This document shows positions 5,357 to 12,581 of a stretch of DNA of 25,187 bases, in pieces (position 1 is the stretch's first letter; every line of letters begins with the position of its first letter). The stretch is from IMG/VR virus record IMGVR_UViG_3300025853_000599, positions 1-25,187 of that record; one strand, given 5' to 3'. Origin of the DNA: a virus. A model generated the notes under the pieces. The model did not search any database. It worked only from the letters and a program-made list of their open reading frames with translations, and was not told the origin of the DNA. The translations under genes and the position numbers were made by a program.

Positions 5357-7035
5357 ACTTTCAGAAAGACAACAGCTTGATCTCGCCTACTACGAATACT
5401 GTGTTTTTAGACATAGAGGCAGACGGCCTGAACCCTACGAAAGTACACTGCGTGGTTACAAAGAGATCGAACGAAGCTCACTTGACCCATTTATCTAGAA
5501 GGAGTTTGATGAATGAACTGGGAAAAGGTGGATCTATATGTGGTCACAATATTATTGGGTATGACCTTCCTGTTCTGCACAGGTTATGGGGTATACGTAT
5601 TCCTCAACACAGAGTTGTGGACACGCTGGTTCTTTCTCGGCTCTTTCATCCCGATCTGGATGGTGGTCACAGTCTCGCTGCTTGGGGAACTAGGCTTGGC
5701 TTTCCTAAAGGAGAGCATAATGATTGGGAAGAACTATCTGAAGAGATGGTTGAGTATTGCAAGAGAGATGTGGATGTCACTCACAGATTACATGATGCGT
5801 TGATGGCACAGATGCAGATGTTTGGATTCAGTCAGCATTGCGTTGACCTTGAACACAGCGTTGCGTTCATCTGTAAAGATCAGGAAGACAATGGCTTTGA
5901 GTTTGATAAAGAGAGTGCGTTATCTTTGTACGAAGAATTAACTACTCGTATGCACAGGATTGAGCAGGATCTACAGCGTGTGTTCCCGCCAATAGTAGAG
6001 GAGAGGTTCAGTGATAAAACACAGAAGAGACTCAAGGACAAAGTTACGGTATTCAATGTCGGCAGTAGACAACAAATTGCAGAGCGGCTTGCTGGCAAGG
6101 GTGCAGTGTGGAAGGAACTCACTCCCGCAGGAAAACCAAAGGTCGATGAGGCTACCCTTAAAAAGCAGACTCACATTCCAGAGGCAAAGATCATACTACG
6201 TTATCTTCTCTGCCAGAAACGAGCCTCTCAAGTTGACTCGTGGATTAAAGCAGTTGGAGAAGACAAGAGAATACATGGCAGAGTCAGACACATCGGCGCT
6301 GTCACCGGACGGATGGCACACTCCAATCCAAACATGGCTCAAGTTCCTGCTGTAAGGGCTGAGTACGGTAAGCAGTGCCGTGAGTTGTTTACTGTTCCTA
6401 GTGGTCGTGTTCTTGTTGGTGCTGATGCAAGTGGTCTTGAGCTACGTATGCTTGCACACTACATGAACGATGATAACTACACAAAAGAAATACTAACAGG
6501 TGATATACACACAGCTAATCAGAAAGCTGCTGGTTTGGAGACAAGAGATCAAGCCAAGACATTTATCTATGCGTTCTTGTACGGTGCAGGTGATGCCAAG
6601 ATAGGTAGTGTGGTAGGCGCTACGAGCAACGCAGGTCGTAAGTTAAAAGAGACATTCTTAAAGAACACACCAGCATTAGCAGAGCTAAGACAGAAGGTAG
6701 CTACAGATGCTGCATCTGGTTTTCTTACTGGTCTTGATGGTAGACGCATACGTGTACGCTCACAACACGCTGCACTTAACACGTTACTACAAGGCGCTGG
6801 TGCTGTGGTGATGAAGCAGGCTATTGTTATCTTGTATGATTTGTTAGCTCATGTAGATTTCAAACTGGTTGCACAGGTTCACGATGAATGGCAGATAGAG
6901 TGCAGACCAGAGGACGCAGACTTCATAGGCAAGTCTTGTGTCAACGCAATGATATTCGCAGGTGAACTCCTGCAACTGAACTGTCCGTTAGACGGAGAGT
7001 ATAGGGTTGGTACTAGTTGGTGTGATACTCACTAG
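5347..7035 (+). CDS. T7-like family A DNA polymerase with 3'-5' exonuclease
   Basis: This is the replicative polymerase. The exonuclease domain shows FLDIEAD (D22, E24), GHNIIGYD (D73) and YCKRD (Y137, D141). The polymerase domain has motif A GADASGLELRML (D360), motif B RDQAKTFIYAFLYG (R400, K404, Y408, Y412) and motif C QVHDEW (H512, D513). The 562-residue length is shorter than T7 gp5 (704 aa) but all catalytic motifs are present. The residue matching E. coli Phe762 is Tyr408, as in T7. GGAG upstream of ATG 5347 supports the start; an ATG at 5353 is an alternative. It begins inside the end of the 81-aa gene. An open frame with a good ribosome binding site runs inside it (see findings). Confidence 0.97.
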   Translation: MAMNFQKDNSLISPTTNTVFLDIEADGLNPTKVHCVVTKRSNEAHLTHLSRRSLMNELGKGGSICGHNIIGYDLPVLHRLWGIRIPQHRVVDTLVLSRLFHPDLDGGHSLAAWGTRLGFPKGEHNDWEELSEEMVEYCKRDVDVTHRLHDALMAQMQMFGFSQHCVDLEHSVAFICKDQEDNGFEFDKESALSLYEELTTRMHRIEQDLQRVFPPIVEERFSDKTQKRLKDKVTVFNVGSRQQIAERLAGKGAVWKELTPAGKPKVDEATLKKQTHIPEAKIILRYLLCQKRASQVDSWIKAVGEDKRIHGRVRHIGAVTGRMAHSNPNMAQVPAVRAEYGKQCRELFTVPSGRVLVGADASGLELRMLAHYMNDDNYTKEILTGDIHTANQKAAGLETRDQAKTFIYAFLYGAGDAKIGSVVGATSNAGRKLKETFLKNTPALAELRQKVATDAASGFLTGLDGRRIRVRSQHAALNTLLQGAGAVVMKQAIVILYDLLAHVDFKLVAQVHDEWQIECRPEDADFIGKSCVNAMIFAGELLQLNCPLDGEYRVGTSWCDTH

Positions 7036-7047
7036 CACAATTCTATT

Positions 7048-7064
7048 TTATGTGGTATAATATT
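7048..7064 (+). promoter_or_regulatory. Extended -10 middle promoter B
   Basis: TTATGTGGTATAATATT contains a perfect TATAAT (7056-7061) preceded by TGG, with only TAGCAC at the -35 position 17 bp upstream. It is 16/17 identical to promoter A (3272-3288). It lies in the 61-base gap after the polymerase and drives the ssDNA-binding protein and the nuclease/nucleotide block. Confidence 0.82.
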
Positions 7065-7096
7065 AGGGTAAGTTTAACTAGCAGGAGAAATGCTAT

Positions 7097-7543
7097 ATGT
7101 CTAATGAAGCACCCAATGTAATGGTTAACTGTGAATTGTTCTGGCCTAACCTGACTCACAAGAACGAGTTAGCAGGTAAGTACACAGTTGATCTTGCTAA
7201 CCTATCTGATGCTGCTGTTGTTGCGTTGGAAGATATGGGTATCAACATTAACAACAAGGGAGATGAGCGTGGATCGTACATCACCTGCAAATCCAACAAC
7301 AAGTACAGAGCATTCAGAACTGACGGAACAGAGTTGCTCATCAAAGGACGGACACCACGAGATGACATGGACGATCCAGAAACAGGAGTCGTGGTGGGTA
7401 ATGGTTCCAAAGCTAAGTGCCTCATCGGATACTATGACTGGGAGTACCTCAAGAAGAAAGGTCGTAGTGCCACACTCAAGCGTCTTGTGATTGATGAGGT
7501 TGTTGAGTACGCACCAGAAGTAGAAGAGATGGAAGCTCTGTGA
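7097..7543 (+). CDS. gp2.5-type single-stranded DNA-binding protein
   Basis: This protein probably coats ssDNA at the fork and coordinates polymerase and helicase, like T7 gp2.5. It is 148 aa and matches marine-podovirus ssDNA-binding proteins as I recall them: an OB-fold-like body beginning MVNCELFWPNL, a basic central part (SNNKYRAF, IKGRTPRDDM), the YYDWEYLKKKG segment and a short acidic tail (PEVEEMEAL). Acidic tails of this kind mediate contacts with replication partners. A ribosome binding site (GGAGA) precedes ATG 7097. It is the first gene after promoter B, and its stop overlaps the GTG start of the exonuclease. The family call rests on overall pattern and context, not on a unique motif. 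Confidence 0.75.
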   Translation: MSNEAPNVMVNCELFWPNLTHKNELAGKYTVDLANLSDAAVVALEDMGININNKGDERGSYITCKSNNKYRAFRTDGTELLIKGRTPRDDMDDPETGVVVGNGSKAKCLIGYYDWEYLKKKGRSATLKRLVIDEVVEYAPEVEEMEAL

Positions 7544-8232
7544 TACTCATTGACGGTGACATGCTGGTGTACCGTGTAGGGTTTGCCTGTGACGAGGAAA
7601 GTGAAGACGTTGCAGTGCAGACCCTAGACAACTACCTGTCTGAAATGGTTGTAGATCTTTCAGAACACTACAACACCAGCACTGTGTACCTAACAGGTAA
7701 GGGCAACTTCAGGGACGAGGTTGCTGTTACTCTACCGTACAAAGGAAACAGAACAGAGAAGCGTGTACCCGTACACAAGAAACTGCTCCGTGATTTCATG
7801 GTGTCAGAATGGAACGCACAGGTTGTTAACGGCATGGAAGCTGACGATGCCATAGCTATCAAAGCTACTGAGCTAGATCACAAAGCTATCATCTGTTCCT
7901 TGGACAAAGACTTCAAGCAGATTCCTTGTCCTATGTACGACTACACCAAGAAAAACTTAAATGCATTTAACCCTGATGACGCTATGCGTTGGTTGTATAA
8001 GCAAGCGTTGATGGGTGATCGTGTTGATAACATACCCGGCATACACGGTATCGGTCCTAAGAAAGCAGACAAGATCATTGATCCTTGTACTACTGAATGG
8101 GAGTGCTACAGCGTGTGTCTTACTCACTACTGGGACAACGAACTGGATGAGGATAGGTTACTAGAAAGCCTTAACCTTCTTTACTTGTTGCGTTCACCTG
8201 ACGATAGGTACACCAAGCCATCGGAGATTTAA
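7540..8232 (+). CDS. 5'-3' exonuclease (FEN/T7 gp6-like)
   Basis: This metal-dependent 5' nuclease of the FEN/PIN superfamily probably removes primers and degrades host DNA. Acidic ligands are visible in order: D5/D7 in MILIDGDM, E100/D102/D103 in GMEADDA, D122/D124 in SLDKDF, and D160/D163 in MGDRVDNIPG. These are followed by the helix-hairpin-helix IPGIHGIGPKKADKII. The start is GTG 7540, overlapping the stop of the ssDNA-binding protein; the sense around it (MILIDGDM) is typical of the family N-terminus. The 230-aa length is short for T7 gp6 (300 aa), but the core is complete. Palindromic box 4 lies inside the gene and encodes L140-F143. Confidence 0.93.
   Translation: MILIDGDMLVYRVGFACDEESEDVAVQTLDNYLSEMVVDLSEHYNTSTVYLTGKGNFRDEVAVTLPYKGNRTEKRVPVHKKLLRDFMVSEWNAQVVNGMEADDAIAIKATELDHKAIICSLDKDFKQIPCPMYDYTKKNLNAFNPDDAMRWLYKQALMGDRVDNIPGIHGIGPKKADKIIDPCTTEWECYSVCLTHYWDNELDEDRLLESLNLLYLLRSPDDRYTKPSEI
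7957..7970. promoter_or_regulatory. Palindromic box 4 inside the exonuclease gene
   Basis: This fourth exact copy of TTAAATGCATTTAA is embedded in coding DNA, in frame as codons for Leu-Asn-Ala-Phe (residues 140-143, the last A being the first base of N144). It breaks the pattern of the other three copies, which lie in gene-start regions. This suggests the DNA site itself may matter wherever it occurs. Confidence 0.7.
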
Positions 8233-8577
8233 ATGAGCAGACGAGATGAAATAGCAGAGCAGTGCGCTACTTTTCACAAAAAACATCCAGAAGTCTGGGA
8301 TCTATTTGTGCAGTTCACCAATGAAATGATCCGCAGGGGCTTCAAAAACTACAGCGTTAACGCAATCTTTGAGCGAATCAGGTGGGAGAAAGACGCCGGC
8401 GGGAATGGCGTCGAGTCATTTAAGCTGAACAATAACTACCGTGCGCTATACGCGAGAAGGTTTATGAAGATGTACCCAGAGTATGAAGGTTTCTTTAGGA
8501 CAAGAGAGCAACCCAGTTCAACTAAACCCCCAACTCACTTACCTGAGTTAACTCCAGCAGCATATGAAACAGTATGA
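8233..8577 (+). CDS. Conserved phage hypothetical protein, 114 aa
   Basis: The central part (GVESFKLNNNYRALYARRFM and KMYPEYEGFFRTREQ) resembles small proteins I recall from many phages and prophages, with no function assigned. The fold looks helical, and the tail is Pro/Thr-rich (STKPPTHLPELTP). It begins directly after the exonuclease stop and overlaps the endonuclease by 14 bases. The stretch around 8390-8415 (GACGCCGGCGGGAATGGCG) is visibly richer in G and C than its neighbours, which may mean separate origin. It sits between two nucleases, so a role in DNA processing is possible. Confidence 0.8.
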   Translation: MSRRDEIAEQCATFHKKHPEVWDLFVQFTNEMIRRGFKNYSVNAIFERIRWEKDAGGNGVESFKLNNNYRALYARRFMKMYPEYEGFFRTREQPSSTKPPTHLPELTPAAYETV

Positions 8578-8944
8578 TTCTAAGTTTGAGAAAGAAGCCC
8601 ATGAGATTATGCAGGGCTGTGAGTATCATCCAGAACAACGCATCTTTTATGTAGTTCCTAAACACTACGAGCCTGACTTTGTTTACACACACCGTGGTAA
8701 GACTGTGTACATAGAAGCAAAGGGTAGGTTCCGTACGTCTGAAGAGGCACGTAAGTATGTCATTATCGCAGAGGCACTTAGCTGGACGGAGGAGTTGGTA
8801 TTTCTCTTCCAACGACCAAGCACCCCAATGCCGGGAGCCAAACGAAGAAAGGATGGTACACGCTACACAATGGAAGAGTGGGCAGAGAAGCATGGATTCC
8901 GTTGGTACACTCTTAAAACAATACCTACAGGATGGAGAAGATGA
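8564..8944 (+). CDS. Endonuclease I-like Holliday junction resolvase
   Basis: This is a T7 gp3-type resolvase that cuts branched DNA during recombination, packaging and host-genome breakdown. The PD-(D/E)xK core is clear: YEPDF (D38) followed by YIEAKG (E51, K53), with an upstream Glu (E10 or E11) as the likely fourth ligand. The C-terminal part (RYTMEEWAEKHGFRWYTLKTIP) follows the T7 pattern of a conserved EKHG segment followed by LIP. The length of 126 aa is close to T7 endonuclease I (149 aa). It overlaps its neighbours on both sides and lies with the exonuclease, as expected for phage DNA metabolism. Confidence 0.92.
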   Translation: MKQYDSKFEKEAHEIMQGCEYHPEQRIFYVVPKHYEPDFVYTHRGKTVYIEAKGRFRTSEEARKYVIIAEALSWTEELVFLFQRPSTPMPGAKRRKDGTRYTMEEWAEKHGFRWYTLKTIPTGWRR

Positions 8945-9708
8945 CAAGACATCTAGTAATACCTGACACTCAGATAAAACCAGAACATCCCATTGACCAT
9001 ATGATGTGGGCTGGTAGGTATGCTTGTGCTGTCAAGCCTGACGTTATTGTACATCTAGGTGATCACTGGGATATGCCATCGTTGTCATCGTATGACGTAG
9101 GTAAGAAGTCCTTTGAAGGTAGGCGTTACTCTGCTGATGTTGAGGCAGGCAACGAAGCTATGCAGGTATTCATGGACTGCATCAGAGCAGAACAACAGAG
9201 GCTGCGTAAACGTAGAAAAAAGATATGGAAGCCGCGTCTTATCTTTACACTAGGCAATCACGAACAACGCATCGAACGTGCAGTAGAGAACGATGCAAAG
9301 CTAGAAGGACTGATGAGTTATGAAGATCTTAATCTGCGCGGTTGGGAAGTTCTTCCGTATCTTCAGCCTATCATTGTGGATGGTGTCGCTTATTGTCACT
9401 TTTTTACTAGCGGTGTTATGGGCCGCCCAGTCACAAATGCAAAGCTACTGCTCCAAAAGAAACATATGTCATGCATCATGGGACACGTACAGGACAGAGA
9501 CATTGCCTTCGACAGAAACGCAGCAGGAAAAAGAATGACCGCACTGTTTGCTGGTATATACTATCAACATGATGAGCAGTATCTTAACCCACAAACAAAC
9601 GGATCTTGGTCTGGTCTTTGGGTTTTGAACGAAGTAGATAACGGCACGTTTGATGAGATGCCTGTATCTATGACGTATCTACGGGGGAAGTACGGTGCTA
9701 ACTCTTGA
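8941..9708 (+). CDS. Metallophosphoesterase-like protein
   Basis: This is a calcineurin-type phosphoesterase whose substrate is unknown. Counted from ATG 8941, the motifs are D9 in VIPDTQI, GDHWD (40-44), GNHEQR (105-110), H153 and GHVQ (181-184). Two usual His ligands are replaced: motif I reads D-x-Q instead of D-x-H, and the last motif GHxQ instead of GHxH. Both changes may be normal for a phage subfamily or may weaken one metal site. I prefer 8941 because it makes an ATGA overlap with the resolvase stop; 8932 is an in-frame alternative that adds MEK. Related genes occur in SIO1-like marine phages. Confidence 0.88.
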   Translation: MTRHLVIPDTQIKPEHPIDHMMWAGRYACAVKPDVIVHLGDHWDMPSLSSYDVGKKSFEGRRYSADVEAGNEAMQVFMDCIRAEQQRLRKRRKKIWKPRLIFTLGNHEQRIERAVENDAKLEGLMSYEDLNLRGWEVLPYLQPIIVDGVAYCHFFTSGVMGRPVTNAKLLLQKKHMSCIMGHVQDRDIAFDRNAAGKRMTALFAGIYYQHDEQYLNPQTNGSWSGLWVLNEVDNGTFDEMPVSMTYLRGKYGANS

Positions 9709-9856
9709 CGAATTACTTGAGCGTATTGCATCACGATATGATGAAGTAACTATAATGGAAGTATTAGAGATTACATCCGAAGATCTAGTTGAAAGGTTTG
9801 CTGACAAAGTAAACATCAACAGTTGGAAGTTTGATTTGGAGGAAGAACATGAGTAA
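9695..9856 (+). CDS. Small helical protein, 53 aa, GTG start
   Basis: A GTG at 9695, with GGGGGA at 9683-9688, opens a 53-codon frame that overlaps the phosphoesterase end by 14 bases and the next gene start by 8 bases (ATGAGTAA). The product (MLTLDELLERIASRYDEVTI, then MEVLEITSEDLVERFADKV) is strongly helical and acidic, and ends FDLEEEHE. I recall closely similar short proteins at this place in marine phages, without known function. Without this gene there would be a 140-base gap in an otherwise packed operon. Confidence is good that it is real. Confidence 0.82.
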   Translation: MLTLDELLERIASRYDEVTIMEVLEITSEDLVERFADKVNINSWKFDLEEEHE

Positions 9857-10160
9857 CGGATCAATAGATGACGCAACACCAGAAGAGTGGGACAAGGTTA
9901 ACAAGTACAAAACATTTACAGGTAAACTGTTTCACCCTAGTGATAAGCACAATCCAGTAACCCAGCCTGACCACTACAACAAGGGCGCTATCGAAGCCAT
10001 CGAAGCAATCAAGGCATCTATGCACCCGCAGGAGTACAAGGGTTACCTCAAGGGCAATTGCCTGAAGTACCTCTGGAGATACGAGTACAAGAACGGTGTC
10101 GAGGATCTGCGTAAAGCCCGTGTTTACCTAGACTGGTTAATCAAAGAGATGGCTATATGA
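9849..10160 (+). CDS. DUF3310-family protein, 103 aa
   Basis: The C-terminal 65 residues carry the DUF3310 (SaV-like) pattern: QPDHYNKGAIEAIEAI, then GYLKGNCLKYLWRYEYKNG, then DLRKARVYLDWLI. This family is common next to phage nucleotide-metabolism genes but its biochemical role is not settled. I start it at ATG 9849, which has GGAGG five bases upstream, rather than at the in-frame TTG 9831. It overlaps the 53-aa gene before it and the next gene by ATGA. The nearby ribonucleotide reductase suggests a link to nucleotide supply, which is inference from context. Confidence 0.88.
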   Translation: MSNGSIDDATPEEWDKVNKYKTFTGKLFHPSDKHNPVTQPDHYNKGAIEAIEAIKASMHPQEYKGYLKGNCLKYLWRYEYKNGVEDLRKARVYLDWLIKEMAI

Positions 10161-10411
10161 GTGCTATCTTTGACCTAGAACAACAGATGTTAGATTTTGC
10201 AAACGTCACTAAGGACATAGACCTAGTAACTAGATACTTCTTAGACTCCTCAGAGTGGAATGACCACATTAGCCCGAAGGCGACTGACGCAATGATTAAC
10301 AAGTACTTTGCCATCAAGGAACTGTACGAGATCAAGTTTGACGAGATGTGGGAAACCTTTGACCAAGTGTGCAAGGAGTACCACAAGAGAGGTAAACATG
10401 AAAGTAATTGA
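10157..10411 (+). CDS. Hypothetical acidic protein, 84 aa
   Basis: The family is not recognised. It is a helical, acidic protein with many aromatic residues (DLVTRYFLDSSEW, FDEMWETFDQVCKEY). It starts in an ATGA overlap with the DUF3310 gene and overlaps the next gene by 14 bases. There is no membrane segment and no catalytic motif. The region DSSEWNDHISPKATDAMINKYFAIKELYEI looks like two helices around a short loop. Confidence 0.75.
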   Translation: MSAIFDLEQQMLDFANVTKDIDLVTRYFLDSSEWNDHISPKATDAMINKYFAIKELYEIKFDEMWETFDQVCKEYHKRGKHESN

Positions 10412-10655
10412 CGGCAAGTTTGGAACAAAGACAGAAGAAAAGGAGATAACCACGGCTGAGTTTCTGGCTGCGTTTGCTGCAAAGGCTACGCTACAGGAGA
10501 ACGAGGGCAGGAAACCAAAGGTAGTCGTGGTCATGTACGAGGACGGTGAGATGTTTGAAGTAGCGTCCAACGAGCAGTACCCTGACGGAGTGTACATGCT
10601 CCTACAGTTAGCGGCACAGGCAATCATAAACGAAACACTAGGAGTAACAGAATAG
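10398..10655 (+). CDS. Hypothetical protein, 85 aa
   Basis: I take ATG 10398 as the start: it has AGAGG just upstream, whereas the in-frame extension back to 10308 would overlap the 84-aa gene almost entirely and encodes a Ser/Thr/Arg-rich stretch typical of a shadow frame. The product begins MKVIDGKFGTKTEEKEITT and contains a beta-rich middle (PKVVVVMYEDGEMFEVAS). It ends one base before the ribonucleotide reductase start (TAGATG). The function is unknown; it is probably co-translated with the reductase. Confidence 0.75.
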   Translation: MKVIDGKFGTKTEEKEITTAEFLAAFAAKATLQENEGRKPKVVVVMYEDGEMFEVASNEQYPDGVYMLLQLAAQAIINETLGVTE

Positions 10656-12581
10656 ATGGATGCATACCAACAGTACATACACAAGTCACGCTACGCACGA
10701 TACCTACCAGAAGAAAAGCGTAGAGAAACGTGGGAAGAAACAGTAGCAAGGTACGTCAATTACTTTGCAAATAAGTTTGACATCGAAGATAGTTATGATG
10801 AAATCCTGACAGCTATTGACAACCTAGATGTTATGCCATCTATGCGAGCGTTGATGACTGCTGGTGAAGCATTAGATCGTGACAACGTAGCAGGATTTAA
10901 CTGTAGCTATCTTCCTATTGATCATCCCAAAGCATTTGATGAGATGATGTACGTTCTCATGTGTGGTACAGGTGTAGGATTTAGTGTTGAACGACAGTAT
11001 GTACAGAAATTACCAGAAGTAGCAGAGGAGTTCCATGAAACAGACACAGTTATTAATGTGGCGGATTCGAAGATCGGATGGGCGAAATCGTTTAGGGAGT
11101 TGGTATCACTGTTGTATTCAGGTCAAGTTCCCAGATGGGACGTTAGCAGAGTACGACCTGCAGGTTCCCCGCTCAGAGTTTTTGGCGGTAGAGCATCGGG
11201 TCCAGAGCCTTTGCTCGACTTGTTCAGATTCACAGTTGAACTCTTTAAGGGAGCTGCTGGACGAAAACTTAGCTCCATTGAATGTCACGATCTTTGCTGC
11301 AAGATTGCTCAAATCGTTGTCGTTGGAGGAGTCAGACGATCAGCACTTATCAGCCTTAGTAACCTAACAGACGATAGACTTAGGCGCTGTAAGCATGGAC
11401 AGTGGTGGGTAGAAGAACCCCAGCGAGGACTAGCCAACAACTCAGCGTGTTACACAGAGAAGCCTGACTTTGAGGCGTTCCTTAACGAGTGGACTAGTTT
11501 ATATGAATCACGATCTGGTGAACGAGGTGTGTTTTCTAGAGTGGCAAGTCAAAAGCAAGCTGCAAGAAACGAACGAAGAGATGCTACCTATGATTTTGGA
11601 ACTAATCCATGTAGCGAAATCATCCTCAGACCCTATCAGTTCTGCAATCTCTCTGAAGTTGTTGTCAGGGCAACCGATACGCTCGCTAGTCTCAAACGAA
11701 AAGTACGCGTTGCGACTATCCTTGGAACTCTACAGGCTACCCTCACTGACTTCAGATACCTAAGAACCATTTGGAAAACAAACACAGAGGAAGAGGCACT
11801 GCTGGGTGTGTCACTGACGGGCATCATGGATCACCCTATGTTGTCTGGAAGAGGAGACAAGAATGAACTCAAGAAGTGGCTTAGAGCCATGCGACAAGAA
11901 GCAATTAACACTAACAAGATCTGGGCTGAGAAGCTGGGTATCAACGTGTCTACTGCTATTACCGCTGTTAAGCCTTCGGGTACTGTTAGTCAGTTGGTCG
12001 ATAGCTCTAGTGGTATCCATCCTCGTTATAGTGCACAGTACATTCGACGAGTACGCGCAGATGCTCGTGATCCACTATGTGCCGTGTTAGAGAAAGCCTT
12101 TGGTGACAACCCTGAGATTATCTTGGACTACGATTCAAACGATAACCCAATTAAGTTTAAGTTTGTAGAGCAAGATATAACTAATCCAACAACCAAGGTA
12201 TTTTCATTCCCCGTTGCTTCACCAAAAGATGCAGTAACGGCTGATGACATGGGTGCTATGGAACAGCTAGAACTGTGGGAGATATACCAAGACGAATGGT
12301 GTGAACACAAACCATCTATGACTTGTTACTACAGAGACAACGAGTTCTTAGAGGTAGGCCAATGGCTGTACAATAAGTTTGATAAGGTGTCAGGGATTAG
12401 CTTTCTTCCTTACTCAGATCACACGTACCAACAAGCACCATATGAACCTATTGACAAGAAGACATACAACAAGATTGTAAAAGACTTTCCGAAAGATATC
12501 TTCTGGGATATAGAGGAGGCCAGCGACATGACCGAAGGATCACAACAACTGGCCTGTACAGGAAACAACTGTGAGTTGTAG
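10656..12581 (+). CDS. nrdJ: Monomeric class II (B12-dependent) ribonucleotide reductase
   Basis: This enzyme reduces ribonucleotides to deoxyribonucleotides using adenosylcobalamin, and so supplies dNTPs for phage replication. The 641-aa chain follows the Lactobacillus leichmannii RTPR type (739 aa). GFNCSYLP carries the first active-site Cys (C83), NPCSE the radical Cys (C319), FCNLSE a further conserved Cys (C330), and the tail CTGNNCEL ends in the reducing Cys pair. VKPSGT and the MMYVLMCGTGVGFS stretch are also typical. No class I beta subunit or class III activase is nearby. The host must make or import cobalamin. The gene is last but one in the rightward unit, and a lipoprotein gene starts inside its last 11 bases. 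Confidence 0.95.
   Translation: MDAYQQYIHKSRYARYLPEEKRRETWEETVARYVNYFANKFDIEDSYDEILTAIDNLDVMPSMRALMTAGEALDRDNVAGFNCSYLPIDHPKAFDEMMYVLMCGTGVGFSVERQYVQKLPEVAEEFHETDTVINVADSKIGWAKSFRELVSLLYSGQVPRWDVSRVRPAGSPLRVFGGRASGPEPLLDLFRFTVELFKGAAGRKLSSIECHDLCCKIAQIVVVGGVRRSALISLSNLTDDRLRRCKHGQWWVEEPQRGLANNSACYTEKPDFEAFLNEWTSLYESRSGERGVFSRVASQKQAARNERRDATYDFGTNPCSEIILRPYQFCNLSEVVVRATDTLASLKRKVRVATILGTLQATLTDFRYLRTIWKTNTEEEALLGVSLTGIMDHPMLSGRGDKNELKKWLRAMRQEAINTNKIWAEKLGINVSTAITAVKPSGTVSQLVDSSSGIHPRYSAQYIRRVRADARDPLCAVLEKAFGDNPEIILDYDSNDNPIKFKFVEQDITNPTTKVFSFPVASPKDAVTADDMGAMEQLELWEIYQDEWCEHKPSMTCYYRDNEFLEVGQWLYNKFDKVSGISFLPYSDHTYQQAPYEPIDKKTYNKIVKDFPKDIFWDIEEASDMTEGSQQLACTGNNCEL

Noticed and set aside
5289-5498. 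69-aa frame crossing the start of the polymerase gene
   Set aside because: It overlaps the certain coding frames of the CxxC protein and the polymerase, with no own binding site. It is mentioned only as context for the internal frame at 5513.
9726-9756. TTGCAT and TATAAT as an internal promoter
   Set aside because: The spacer is 19 bp, the -35 is weak, and it falls inside the 53-aa gene without other support.
10308-10397. N-terminal extension of the 85-aa gene
   Set aside because: It would lie inside the 84-aa gene in another frame; ATG 10398 has a better binding site and a sensible overlap.
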